From Chondrilla cf. caribensis (taxonomy: Eukaryota > Porifera > Demospongiae > Chondrillida > Chondrillidae): a stretch of 64,000 nt of DNA. Within the stretch, counting starts at the first letter, position 1; each line of letters starts with the position of its first letter. Of this stretch, positions 25,901 to 37,900 are shown piece after piece. The stretch is taken from NCBI GenBank assembly GCA_964020155.1, contig OZ026553.1, forward strand, positions 5,309,009-5,373,008, given 5' to 3'. The notes beneath the pieces were generated by a model that was given only the letters and a program-made list of their open reading frames with translations, ran no database searches and had not been told where the DNA came from. A program made the translations under genes and the position numbers.

Positions 25901-28900
25901 TCCATGTGTCACCTAGTACCTTGTACAATGTGCATGTTACAGCTAGTACCTTGTACAATGTACATGTGACACCTAGTACCTTGTACAATGTACATGTGAC
26001 ACCTAGTATGTTGTACAATGTACACGTGACACCTAGTATCTTGTACAATGTACATGTGACACCTGGTATCTTGTACAATATTTATGTGACACCTAGTACC
26101 TTGTACAATGTACATGTGACACCTAGTACCTTGTACAATGTACACGTGACACCTAGTACCTTGTACAATGTACATGTGACACCTAGTACCTTGTACAATG
26201 TACATGTGACACCTAGTACCTTGTACAATGTACATGTGACACCTAGTACCTTGTACAATGTACATGTGACACCTAGTACCTTGTACAATGTACACGTGAC
26301 ACCTAGTATGTTGTACAATGTACACGTGACACCTAGTATGTTGTACAATGTACATGTGACACCTGGTATCTTGTACAATATTTATGTGACAGCTGGTACC
26401 TTGTACAATGTACATGGGACACATAAATTTCATTTGGTAAGATGATTTACAGTGTGTGTATGTATGAGTATGTTAATACAGAATCATTGAGTAGTTGATG
26501 TGTGTCTCTCAATCTTGTGACAGGCTCAGTTGAAGGAAGAAGAGGAGAAGCTAAGAGCAGCAGAAGAAGAAAAGACCAAATTGAATGCCAAATTGTCAGA
26601 AGCCAAGAAATCACTTGAAGTAAGTATTGGAATTGTTATTATTAAATGTACATCCATGTGTCACCTAGTACCTTGTACAATGTACATGTTACAGCTAGTA
26701 CCTTGTACAATGTACATGTGACAAATATACTGTAATTCATTTGGTAAGATGATTTTCCGTGTGTGTATGTATGAGTATGTTAATACAGAATCATTGAGTA
26801 GTTGACTTGTGTCTCTCAATCTTGTGACAGGCTCGGTTGAAGGAAGAAGAGGAGAAGCTAAGAGCAGCAGAGGAAGAAAAGACCAAATTGAATGCCAAAT
26901 TGTCAGAAGCCGAGAAATCACTCGAAGTAAGTATTGGAATTGTTATTGTCCAATGTACATACATGTGTCACCTAGTACCTTGTACAATGTACATGTTACA
27001 GCTAGTACCTTGTACAATGTACATGTGACACCTAGTACCTTGTACAATGTACATGTGACAAATATACTGTAATTCATTTGGTATGATGATTTACCGTGTG
27101 TGTATGTATGAGTATGTTAATACAGAATCATTGAGTAGTTGACGTGTGTCTCTCAATCTTGTGACAGGTTCAGTTGAAGGAAGAAGAGGAGGAGCAAGAT
27201 GAGAAGCTAAGGGCAGCAGAGGAAGAAAAGACCAAATTGAATGCCAAATTGTCAGAAGCTGAGAAATCACTTGAAGTAAGTATTGGAATTGTTATTATTA
27301 AATGTACATACATGTGACACCTAGTACCTTGTACAATGTACATGTTACAGCTAGTACCTTGTACAATGTATATGTGACACCTAGTATGTTGTACAATGTA
27401 CGGTACACGTCAAAGATTATGTACGCATTTCCGCGTATGCCTGCAGAATGCATTTACAGCTTTATGCGGAAGTCGTTACAGGTGTCCGCGGAAGTCATTA
27501 CGAGTGTCCGCGGATATCAGCGCGTACGAGTATTGTTGCAACTCTTCAAAATACTACATAATGAGTGAGAAAACTTTTATTCAGACAACAAGCTAAGATA
27601 TTAATAATAAGTTTTAATATTGTACACGGACGGAAGGTAAAGTAATAAATAATTTGGTAAAATAAGAAATTGTCAATAATTCGTCAAACGTACGTTTACA
27701 AATAAAAAAATACTTATTGTAACGGCTGTTTGGCTCTAATCTTGCGGCAAACTTCGTCCATTGCATGTCTAATTTCTCTATCAGCGTTAACTTTTGACTC
27801 CACTCGATCCAGAGGAAACTGCTTATAGCACGACTCTCTAATGGCGTCTACCTTTGCTTCATTCAGCGACTGTTTTCCCCCAACTCCTCGGACGTTAGAC
27901 AATTTCTTTTCTTCATCTGTGAAGAGTGCCTGAGTTAATCTGGCAGCCAAATTCCGGCGTGATCTGCACCCTGACATTGCTCGATCAATAATAACGTACG
28001 ATATAGTAAACTTCTGGATTCCAGTATCTCTAGAATTATTAGGGAGATTTCCTACATCCTGTAGTACACTGGTCGTCGCGGAAGGCAGTAGATTTTCGAT
28101 CTCGTGTAGTATCATCGTCTCGGCCTCTGGTTGTAGTGTTGAAGAAAGGGGTCCTGTTCCAGGCACATACTCATTTGGCGCTGGCTCTTGGTGGTAGGAG
28201 CTTCGTATAGACAATTCCAACGCTCTTATCTTGGCATTAATGCCAGAAATACAATCCATTAGGTCTTCGAACCGTTCCTTAAAGTCAGATAAGCCACTTT
28301 CACGTATCATTTGCACTATTTCGTCCAATCTCTTCGAAGTGGAATCCACAGCAACACTTGACTGCTCTGATGAACTGCTACCCGCGGTAATAATTGGAAT
28401 TTCTACGGTCTTTTCCAGCGGAAAGGTGCTATTGGGCTTTTCCGGCTGAGGATGTGGGGCAGGACTTCCTATTTCTAATAAAAATGGTTCGTCTTCTCTG
28501 CTTCGCTTTCTTTTGTTTCTCACTCTGCTAACTTCTTCTTGCATCGGAATTTCTGGAGAAGAAGCGTCAATCTTGGTCACTTTGCATGTATAGAGTCTTT
28601 TCGACTTCCCCCAAATCGCGTTGACAGTTTGGCCAACCATAATGTCGCCTTTCTTCACATTTGTTCGCTTTATCCAAGATCTTTTGCCTTGGGATCTTCC
28701 TGTATCCAGCCATTCTACTTCAATTTTATCGTTAGAAGACATTTTGAAACACACTTGGCACACTATTAATCGAATACGCACGTACGTAGATAGCCACTGA
28801 CACTCGGTCTGCTGGTAAAATGCAAGATTGTGAGTTTTTATAGCTTGTAAGTGGATATCCGTGGTTATCTGAGGATATCTGCGTCTACCAATGAGATTGC

Positions 28901-31900
28901 AGACGATTATACAACTGAGTCCGACATATAGGTGCTAATTTCCCTCTGTTAACAGGTATTTTTGTCACAGTATATCTGTAAACAAAGTGCAGGCTCTACA
29001 GTTATTGTATCTACTGGAAACTTAATAAGAGAATGGGACTAACAACTTACCAGCGAGAAAGAGTAATTACCTTATGGAGAATGTCTGGGACATATACTAC
29101 GTGTACTGAGATTCAGCGAGCTTTAGGGAGAGAAGGAATTACCACAACAAGACAAACTGTGCGGAGAACTATTGACAGATGGAAATTGCTTGGAGGTGTG
29201 TGTGACAGGGCTAGAAGTGGGCGTCCAAAAGCTATACCAGATGAACATTATAAATATATCGATCACCTTCTCTCGGAAAATGATGAATTAACAGCAAAGG
29301 ACCTCATTGAACACATGACAGCAAAATTTGGACCAGTAACATATTCTGAACGGACTATGGCACGAGCAAGGCAGGACTTAGGCTGGACGTATTCAACTGC
29401 TCGATACTGTCAGGCTATCAGAGAACAAAACAAACTGAAACGACTTGTATGGTGCCAAGATCGCTTAAAGGAGGATGAGAGATTTGACAATGTCATCTTT
29501 ACTGATGAGTCATCTATTGTGTTGGAGGTGCATAGAAGAAAGAGCTTTAGGAAGAGAGGTCAACCACGCAAGTTAAAGTATAAACACAAACATCCGTTGA
29601 AAATTCATGTATGGGCTGGCATATCGAAGCAGGGTGCTACAGGAATTGTCATGTTCAATGGTATTTTGACTGCAACCAGATATGCAGACATTTTGTCAGC
29701 TTCCTTGATTCCATTTATTCAGACAGCATACAGTGATGGCCATAGACTCTATCAAGATAATGACCCAAAGCATACTTCCAGGTACATTCAGCACTTTTTT
29801 GAGGAGCATGATATCACTTGGTGGAAGAGCCCGGCTGAAAGCCCGGATCTCAATCCAATCGAGAAAGTTTGGGGAAGCATGAAAACCTATCTCCGGGACA
29901 AACACAAGCCCAAGAATATGGCTGATCTTAAAGCTGGCATAAAACTTTACTGGAAGAAGATGACTCCAGACGTTTGTGCAAGGTACATTGCTCATTTATC
30001 AAAAGTTTTACCTGATGTAATCACAGAACAAGGAGGTCCTACAGGACATTAGCTATAGGTTTTTTATTGTTAGTATTATAAATTATTATTATAATTGTTG
30101 TACCGTATTCTTATTTATTACTAAAGTTCTGATTTCTCCTTCAGTGAATTATAAACGAAATGTACAGCATTATTCCCTTGTATAATAACTTCAGTGATTG
30201 CCGCATAGTAATTAAACTTCGACCTTTACCCTTTAATGTTTACTTACGTACGCAAACTAACATACGTACGTACGTACGTACGTAATACGTATACGAGAAT
30301 CATCTGTGGAAATTATGTCCGCATACTTTACCGCGGACTCGTACGGACAAATAACGCGGATAATCCGCAATTGGAAGCAACGATTTTTGCGGAAACGCGT
30401 ACATAATCTTTGGCATGTACCGTACATGTTACACCTAATATCTTGTACAATGTAGGTGTGACAGCTAGTAACTTATACAATGTACACATGACACCTAGTA
30501 TCTTTTAAAAAGTTCATGTTACAACTAGTACCTAGTACAATGTACATGTGACAAATATACTGTAATTCATTTGGTATGATGATTTACAGTGTGTGTATGT
30601 ATGAGTATGTTAATACAGAATCATTGAGTAGTTGACTTGTGTCTCTCAATCTTGTGACAGGCTCGGTTGAAGGAAGAAGAGGAGAAGCTAAGAGCAGCAG
30701 AGGAAGAACAGACCAAATTGAATGCCAAATTGTCAGAAGCCGAGAAATCACTTGAAGTAAGTATTGGAATTGTTATTATTAAATGTACATCCATATGTCA
30801 CCTCTCAAAGGAGAATTGTGGAGGCTGGCTTCTGTGGTGGCTTCGTGGCTCAGTGGTTTATTACGGCTTTAGTCAGACACCCTGGGTTCGAGTCCTGCAG
30901 TTGCCGGTTTTTCGCTTTTCTCCTTCCTCTCAGCAGGCTGAATTCCACTTAGCTTTCGTATCTGTCATACACCTGCTTACTGATATATACAATCATCTAT
31001 GATTTAAGATTAGATGAAATGATTACACCCACTAAAAACCAAGTAGACTAGGAGTAGTAGTGAAGATATCTAACGAAGTTAGTAAAAGAACTGTTATGTC
31101 ACCTAGTACCTTGTACAATGTACATGTTACAGCTAGTACCTTGTACAATGTACATGTGACAGCTAGAACCTTGTACAATGTACATGTGATAGCTAGAACC
31201 TTGTACAATGTACATGTGACAAATATACTGTAATTCATTTGGTAAGATGATTTACCGTGTGTGTATGTATGAGTATGTTAATACAGAATCATTGGGTATA
31301 TAGTTGACTTGTGTCTCTCCATCTTGTGACAGGCTCAGTTGAAGGAAGAAGAGGAGAAGCTAAGAGCAGCAGAGGAAGAAAAGACCAAATCTAATGCCAA
31401 ATTGTCAGAAGCCGAGAAATCACTTGAAGTAAGTATTGTAATTGTTATTGTCCAATGTACATACATGTGACACCTAGTACCTTGTACAATGTATGTGACA
31501 CCTAGTATCTTGTACAATATTTATGTGACAGCTGGTACCTTGTACAATGTACATGGGACACATAAATTTCATTTGGTAAGATGATTTACAGTGTGTGTAT
31601 GTATGAGTATGTTAATACAGAATCATTGAGTAGTTGACTTGTGTCTCTCAATCTTGTGACAGGCTCGATTGAAGGAAGAAGAGGAGAAGCTAAGAGCAGC
31701 AGAGGAAGAAAAGACCAAATTGAATGCCAAATTGTCAGAAGCCGAGAAATCACTTGAAGTAAGTATTGGAATTGTTATTATTAAATGTACATCCATGTGT
31801 CACCTAGTACCTTGTACAATGTTCATGTTACAGCTAGTACCTTGTACAATGTACATGTGACAAATATACTGTAATTCATTTGGTATGATGATTTACCGTG

Positions 31901-34900
31901 TGTGTATGTATGAGTATGTTAACACAGAATCATTGAGTAGTTGACTTGTGTGTCTCAATCTTGTGACAGGCTCGGTTGAAGGAAGAAGAGGAGAAGCTAA
32001 GAGCAGCAGAAGAAGAAAAGACCAAATTGGATGCCAAATTGTCAGAAGCTGAGAAATCACTTGCAGTAAGTATTGTAATTGTTATTATTAAATGTACATC
32101 CATGTGACACCTAGTACCTTGTACAATGTACATGTTACAGCTAGTACCTTGTACAATGTACATGTGACACCTAGTACCTTGTACAATGTACATGTTACAG
32201 CTAGTACCTTGTACAATGTACATGTGACACCTAGTACCTTGTACAATGTACATGTGACAGCTAGTACCTTGTATAATGTACATGTGACAAATATACTGTA
32301 ATTCATTTGGTAAGATGATTTACCGTGTGTGTATGTATGAGTATGTTAATACAGAATCATTGAGTAGTTGACTTGTGTCTCTCAATCTTGTGACAGGCTC
32401 GGTTGAAGGAAGAAGAGGAGAAGCTAAGGGCAGCAGAGGAAGAACAGACCAAATTGAATGCCAAATTGTCAGAAGCCGAGAAATCACTTGAAGTAAGTAT
32501 TGTAATTGTTATTGTTCAATGTACATACATGTGACACCTAGTACCTTGTACAATGTATGTGACACCTAGTACCTTGTACAATGTACACGTGACACCTAGT
32601 ATGTTGTACAATGTACATGTGACAAATATACTGTAATTCATTTGGTAGGATGATTTACCGTGTGTGTATGTATGAGTATGTTAATACAGAATCATTGAGT
32701 AGTTGACGTGTGTCTCTCAATCTTGTGACAGGCTCGGTTGAAGGAAGAAGAGGAGAAGCTAAGAGCAGCAGAGGAAGAACAGACCAAATTGAATGCCAAA
32801 TTGTCAGAAGCCGAGAAATCACTTGAAGTAAGTATTGGAATTGTTATTCTTAAATGTACATCCATGTGTCACCTAGTACCTTGTACAATGTACGTGTTAC
32901 AGCTAGTACCTTGTACAATGTACATGTGACACCTAGTACCTTGTACAATGTACATGTGACACCTAGTACCTTGTACAATGTACATGTGACAGCTAGTACC
33001 TTGTACAATGTATGTGACACCTAGTACCTTGTACAATGTATGTGACACCTAGTACCTTGTACAATGTACACGTGACACCTAGTATGTTGTACAATGTACA
33101 TGTGACACCTCGTACCTTGTACAATGTACATGTGACACCTAGTACCTTGTACAATGTACATGTGACAGCTAGTACCTTGTACAATGTACATGTGACAGCT
33201 AGTACCTTGTACAATGTACATGTGACACCTAGTATCTTGTACAATGTACATGTGACACCTAGTACCTTGTACAATGTACATGTGACAGCTAGTACCTTGT
33301 ACAATGTACATGTGACAAATATACTGTATTTCACTTGGTAAGATGATTTACCGTGTGTGTATGTATGAGTATGTTAATACAGAATCATTGGGTATATAGT
33401 TGACTTGTGTCTCTCAATCTTGTGACAGGCTCGGTTGAAGGAAGAAGAGGAGAAGCTAAGAGCAGTAGAGGAAGAAAAGACCAAATTGAATGCCAAATTG
33501 TCAGAAACCGAGAAATCACTGGAAGTAAGTATTGGAATTGTTATTATTAAATGTACATCCATGTGTCACCTAGTACCTTGTACAATGTACATGTTACAGC
33601 TACTACCTTGTACAATGTACATGTGACAGCTACTACCTTGTACAATGTACATGTGACACCTAGTACCTTGTACAATGTACATGTGACAGCTAGAACCTTG
33701 TACAATGTACATGTGACAAAAATACTGTAATTCATTTGGTAAGATGATTTACCGTGTGTGTATGTACGGTACGGTTCAAAAAAAACTAAACGTTACTGGA
33801 TAAAAGTTACCTGTTAATCCGATAACGGTTAGCGCTTTTCGGTTAAAAGTTAACTGATTTCTGGTAACCGTTAACCGATAACCATCAACGGATAACCGTC
33901 AATGGTACGTTATAAATTCTTAATCATTGAAGAAGAAGGACTTAATGTATTGAAGGCGAGTGTTTGAGTAACGATTCAAAAGCAAAAAGACATGGGAACA
34001 TCTCTCCGTCTTCCTGGATCTTGTCGACCGACTCTTCGACGGATTGTTCGTGAGTTACGCAATTCACAGCTGTTATTTAGTAATATACGCTTACGTATCA
34101 ATGATTACGCAATGAAAAAACTACCGGTAACGGTTAACTGAAAAAAGGTAAAGGAGATTACCATTTGGTTTTTTTTGAACTGTACTGTATGAGTATGTTA
34201 ATACAGAATCATTGAGTAGTTGACTTGTGTCTCTCAATCTTGTGACAGGCTCAGTTGAAGGAAGAAGAGGAGAAGCTAAGAGCAGCAGAGGAAGAAAAGA
34301 CCAAATTGAATGCCAAATTGTTAGAAATTGAGAAATCACTTGAAGTAAGTATTGGAATTGTTATTGTTCAATGTATATCCATGTGACACCTAACGTATAC
34401 AGGGAAATTTTTGTGTTACAAAAGTTTGCGAATTTTGCAAATGAGCTGTCCTTCGTGAAAAGTACGTGTTTGATCATTGAGTAGTTGACTCGTGTGTCTT
34501 TTAATCTTGTGACAGGCTGTTTTGAAGGAAGTAGAGAAGCAAAGAGCAGCAGAGGAAAAAATGACCAAATTGGATGCCAAATTGTCAGAAGCCGAGAAAT
34601 CATTGGAAGTAAGTATTGTAATTGTTATTGTTCAATGTACATACATATGACTCCTAGTACCTTGTACAATATACATGTGACACCTAGTGCCTTGTACGAT
34701 GTACATGTGACATCCGCATAGTACAGTACGGATGTGAAAAAAGTTAACAATCATAACGGTTAATTAGCCTTTATTGTTTCTGTTTCTTGTTTATTTTGAC
34801 GGATATGCTGCGCTTACATTTACCTTGCTGACGAATTTTATTCTCGAGCTCGTTTGATCTCAAAGTTCTTGGCCATGGATTGCATGTGCTTTAGTGACTT

Positions 34901-37900
34901 ATGTCAGTTATAATTCATCTTTCGGCGACGACAAAGGTTAGAGAAGATAAATAAAGACAAGATAACTAATTTTAAATGAAGTTAGACAATCTGTTGTTTC
35001 CAATACACGTTTAAAGGCCCCCTCTAGTGATCTTTTTCTTTTGTTCGCCAAAGGACTACCAAGTAGATTTAACAACATGCTGCCATGTACGGTACATTCT
35101 TTATAAGGTCTCCTTTTTGTTTCTCGATTGGGTCCTTCTCAGTTAGCCCTTTTTCTGTTTGTGGTTAGCACTGCATGTTTTTCTATTAGTGGTATTCTCG
35201 CCTTCTGAGTTTTGAACGAACTGTCGAAGAGTCTGTCAACCAGATCCAGGGAGAAAAGAGATGGTCCCATGTCTTTTGTACTTTTGAATCATTGCCTGAA
35301 CACTCACCTTCGATACTTTAAGTCATTTATCAATGATTAAGAATTTATAACATACCATTGACGGTTATCCAATAATGGTTACCAGAAATCAGTTAACTTT
35401 TAAATCGATAAACGTTAACTGTTATCAGATTAACAGGTAACTTTTAACCAGTAACATTCAGTTTTTTTCAAACCGTACCATAGTACCTTGTACAATGTAT
35501 GGTACGGTTTATGAAAAGGTAACGTTGAACCGGGGTTACCATGTAGCAACCAGTCTTCACAATTCTCCTTTAATACTCCCTGGTGTTTGCTTCTATTTAA
35601 TTGTCTGTAATTTGGGGATTAGATGATGTCATTGGAATGATTTGATTGGGTGAGGAATTAAGACAATTAAAAGTAATTTGTGCAAAAAAAGATTAAATCC
35701 ACGCAGTTGTGTGGTCTCTCTGGTGTGAGACAGCAGTTAGCTGTACCACCAGGGAGTATTAAAGGAGAACTGTGAAGACTGGTTGCTGTGGTGGCTCAGT
35801 GGCTCAGTGATTATGGTGGCTTCAGCCAGACACCCTGGTTCGAGTCCCTCTGCTGCCGGTTTTTCGCTTTTCTCCTTTCTTTGCCAGCAGGTTGATTTCC
35901 AAATAATTACATTCATCAGTGGACAGTTCAGTATATCAGGAAATTTTACGAACCCATTTTTTGCCTTTCCTTAATAACACACTACCTAATGGCCATCTTC
36001 AGTAAGATAACGCCCCATGCCATAAGTCATTGTCCAAAAGACAATTTCTAGAGGACAACAATAATAGACTGATGCCCACTCCACCAGAGAGCCCGGACCT
36101 CAATCCCATTGAGAATGTCTTGTATGAGTCATCAGAATCACACTCATTGAGCAAGAATTATAATGGTTATGGGTTAGAACATGTTGACTACATACGGTTA
36201 AAAAACGGGTATGGGTATGCCTGTAGTACATTATTTACTGACAATACTGTACTGTAGGTAGAATTAATGTACATGATCTAAATAAGAGTTTGGTTCTCGG
36301 AAACCATCTTCAATCTAATGTACTTGCACCTGTTTCCAATTGCAATTCTAATAGCCCCTCTGATAGATGCAAATTCCACCTCGCACAAATGAGGATGCTT
36401 CTGCTTGACTAAATTATAAGTAAGTGCATTTTGATGGGATCCAGGGGCTGCTTGGCACTGCCATGCCCTTTTCTTCAGTAAGGCTACTGGTTGCTAGCTC
36501 TTCATCTGTAAAGAGCACTTTAGATTATTCTGCTCTAAGCTGGATGGCATTTTTTTATTTTCAGATCCATCGATTCCTACAGAGTTATCTGATTCAGTTC
36601 AGACATAGTACATCTTTTAATAGATTGTCTGTTCGACATAATAGCATTAACAGTGGTGGAAGAGTTAATGTCTCCAAGTGGGATGCAGAGCCCTGAGACT
36701 ACCATGTGTGATTGTGCCTGCAACAAGTTTTCAATGTTTTCCAGTCAGGTGCTCACTTGCAACATGCAATGTTTGATACTTTCCATCTCCATCTTTATTT
36801 CTCTGACTTCCTTGCTTTGCCGGTTCACTCCTAACTCTGTAGGGTCAGGGTATATATCATTCAGTAATGAAAAATCTGGTATCATACCCAGGGTGGGTGC
36901 AGTGAGTGGGATGAGTGAATCAGAACTGTGTGATTCAGTAGTGGGTGCTGTACAAGAGGCAAGTGAGTGTGTAGCAGGTCTTGTGTGCAGGGGAAGTGAC
37001 TTAGTAGTAATTGATGTGTGAGTAGCGGGTGTTGTGTGAAGGGAGGGTGAGTCAGTATTATGTGATGTGCAAGAGGGAATTGAGTGAGTAACAGGTGTTG
37101 TGTGAAGGGGGAATGACTCAACAGTAGGTGGTGTGTAAGGGGTGAGCAAGTTAGTAGTAGGTACGGTACTCTGCTAGTGGTGGGTAGGTTTGTAGATGGT
37201 GCTGTGTAAGGGGTAAGTGAGTCTGTAATGGGTATCATGTGAGGGGTGAGTGAATCAGTTTTGTGATGGGTAACAAAACAGTCTGGAGTAGGTGGGGAGT
37301 GGGGGTTGAGTGGGTCAGAAGTGGATGTTGCATGGGGTGAGTCTGAAGATGGTGATTGAATGAAAGAGTTCAAAATTGCTTGATCTTGAGTGGTGGGAGT
37401 ACTATTTGTGGCAGGGGAAGACATCATTATGCTCTCTGTATGATAGAGAACATTGGAACTGGCTTTAGCTGTTGTTTGTTTCCTTTTTCTCTTTGCTGGA
37501 CTAGGTTTAGCTGGCTCCTCTGTGCTAACAACAATTACTTTCCATATTCTTGATTTGGTCTTCACTGCAATGTTTTCATCTATCTTCAATTCTTTAGATG
37601 CTCCAACAGTTCTTCTAATCTTTCATAAAGACTTCCAATAGTTCTTGCTGTCATATCTAGCTGATTTGTTGTCAATATATTTAACAAGAACTTTATCCAT
37701 TGCAGAGAAGCTGAAGTTTAACACTGAAGAATTTGTTAATACAAATTGACATGTTTCCACCTGTTATAGACATAACAAATGACTTCATAAGAATAACACA
37801 TTACCAGTTAATGGATTAACTGCTATCGTATATTGCATTACTTCTAACCGATATTCTGTTATTGCTAACAGTTAACTGATTACAGGGTAACCGACAAAAA

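Larger units (their letters stand above)
27401..30422. mobile_element. Two-ORF Tc1/mariner-like DNA transposon, apparently intact
   Basis: A 3,022-bp element flanked by TA at 27399-27400 and 30423-30424. The terminal inverted repeats begin CGGTACACGTCAAAGATTAT on the left and CGGTACATGCCAAAGATTAT on the right, and match for about 37 bp. Host minisatellite sequence lies directly outside both ends. It holds two divergent ORFs: a BEN-domain-like ORF on the minus strand and a DD34E transposase on the plus strand. It sits in the intron between repeat exons 27168 and 30661. Both ORFs are uninterrupted and the ends are well matched, so it may be a recent insertion. Confidence 0.93.

Noticed and set aside
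25894..26445. Long overlapping open frames on both strands (183 and 174 residues; also at 14.1-14.5, 22.1, 24.2, 32.1 and 33.0 kb) reading [10 protein letters not shown] or [10 protein letters not shown]
   Set aside because: They are translations of the intronic 30-bp minisatellite, open in several frames because 30 is a multiple of 3. They lie between firm splice donors and acceptors.
30845..30900. Functional tRNA gene
   Set aside because: A and B boxes are present, but no closed acceptor stem. The 10-bp target duplication and a second copy at 35.8 kb mark it as a SINE.
16459..33626. Many 63-residue frames [13 protein letters not shown]...[16 protein letters not shown] as separate small genes
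   Set aside because: Each is one cassette exon read through its donor into the intron. The GTAAGTATT donor and the preceding CTTGTGACAG acceptor show these are exons of one gene.
14216..34720. CRISPR-like array of regular repeats
   Set aside because: The repeats are tandem without unique spacers, they lie in introns of a eukaryotic gene, and no cas genes are present.
36882..37589. 235-residue Thr/Pro/His-rich frame as a host gene
   Set aside because: It is the low-complexity linker of a decayed transposon ORF. The conserved N-terminal and BEN-like parts are in broken frames on either side.
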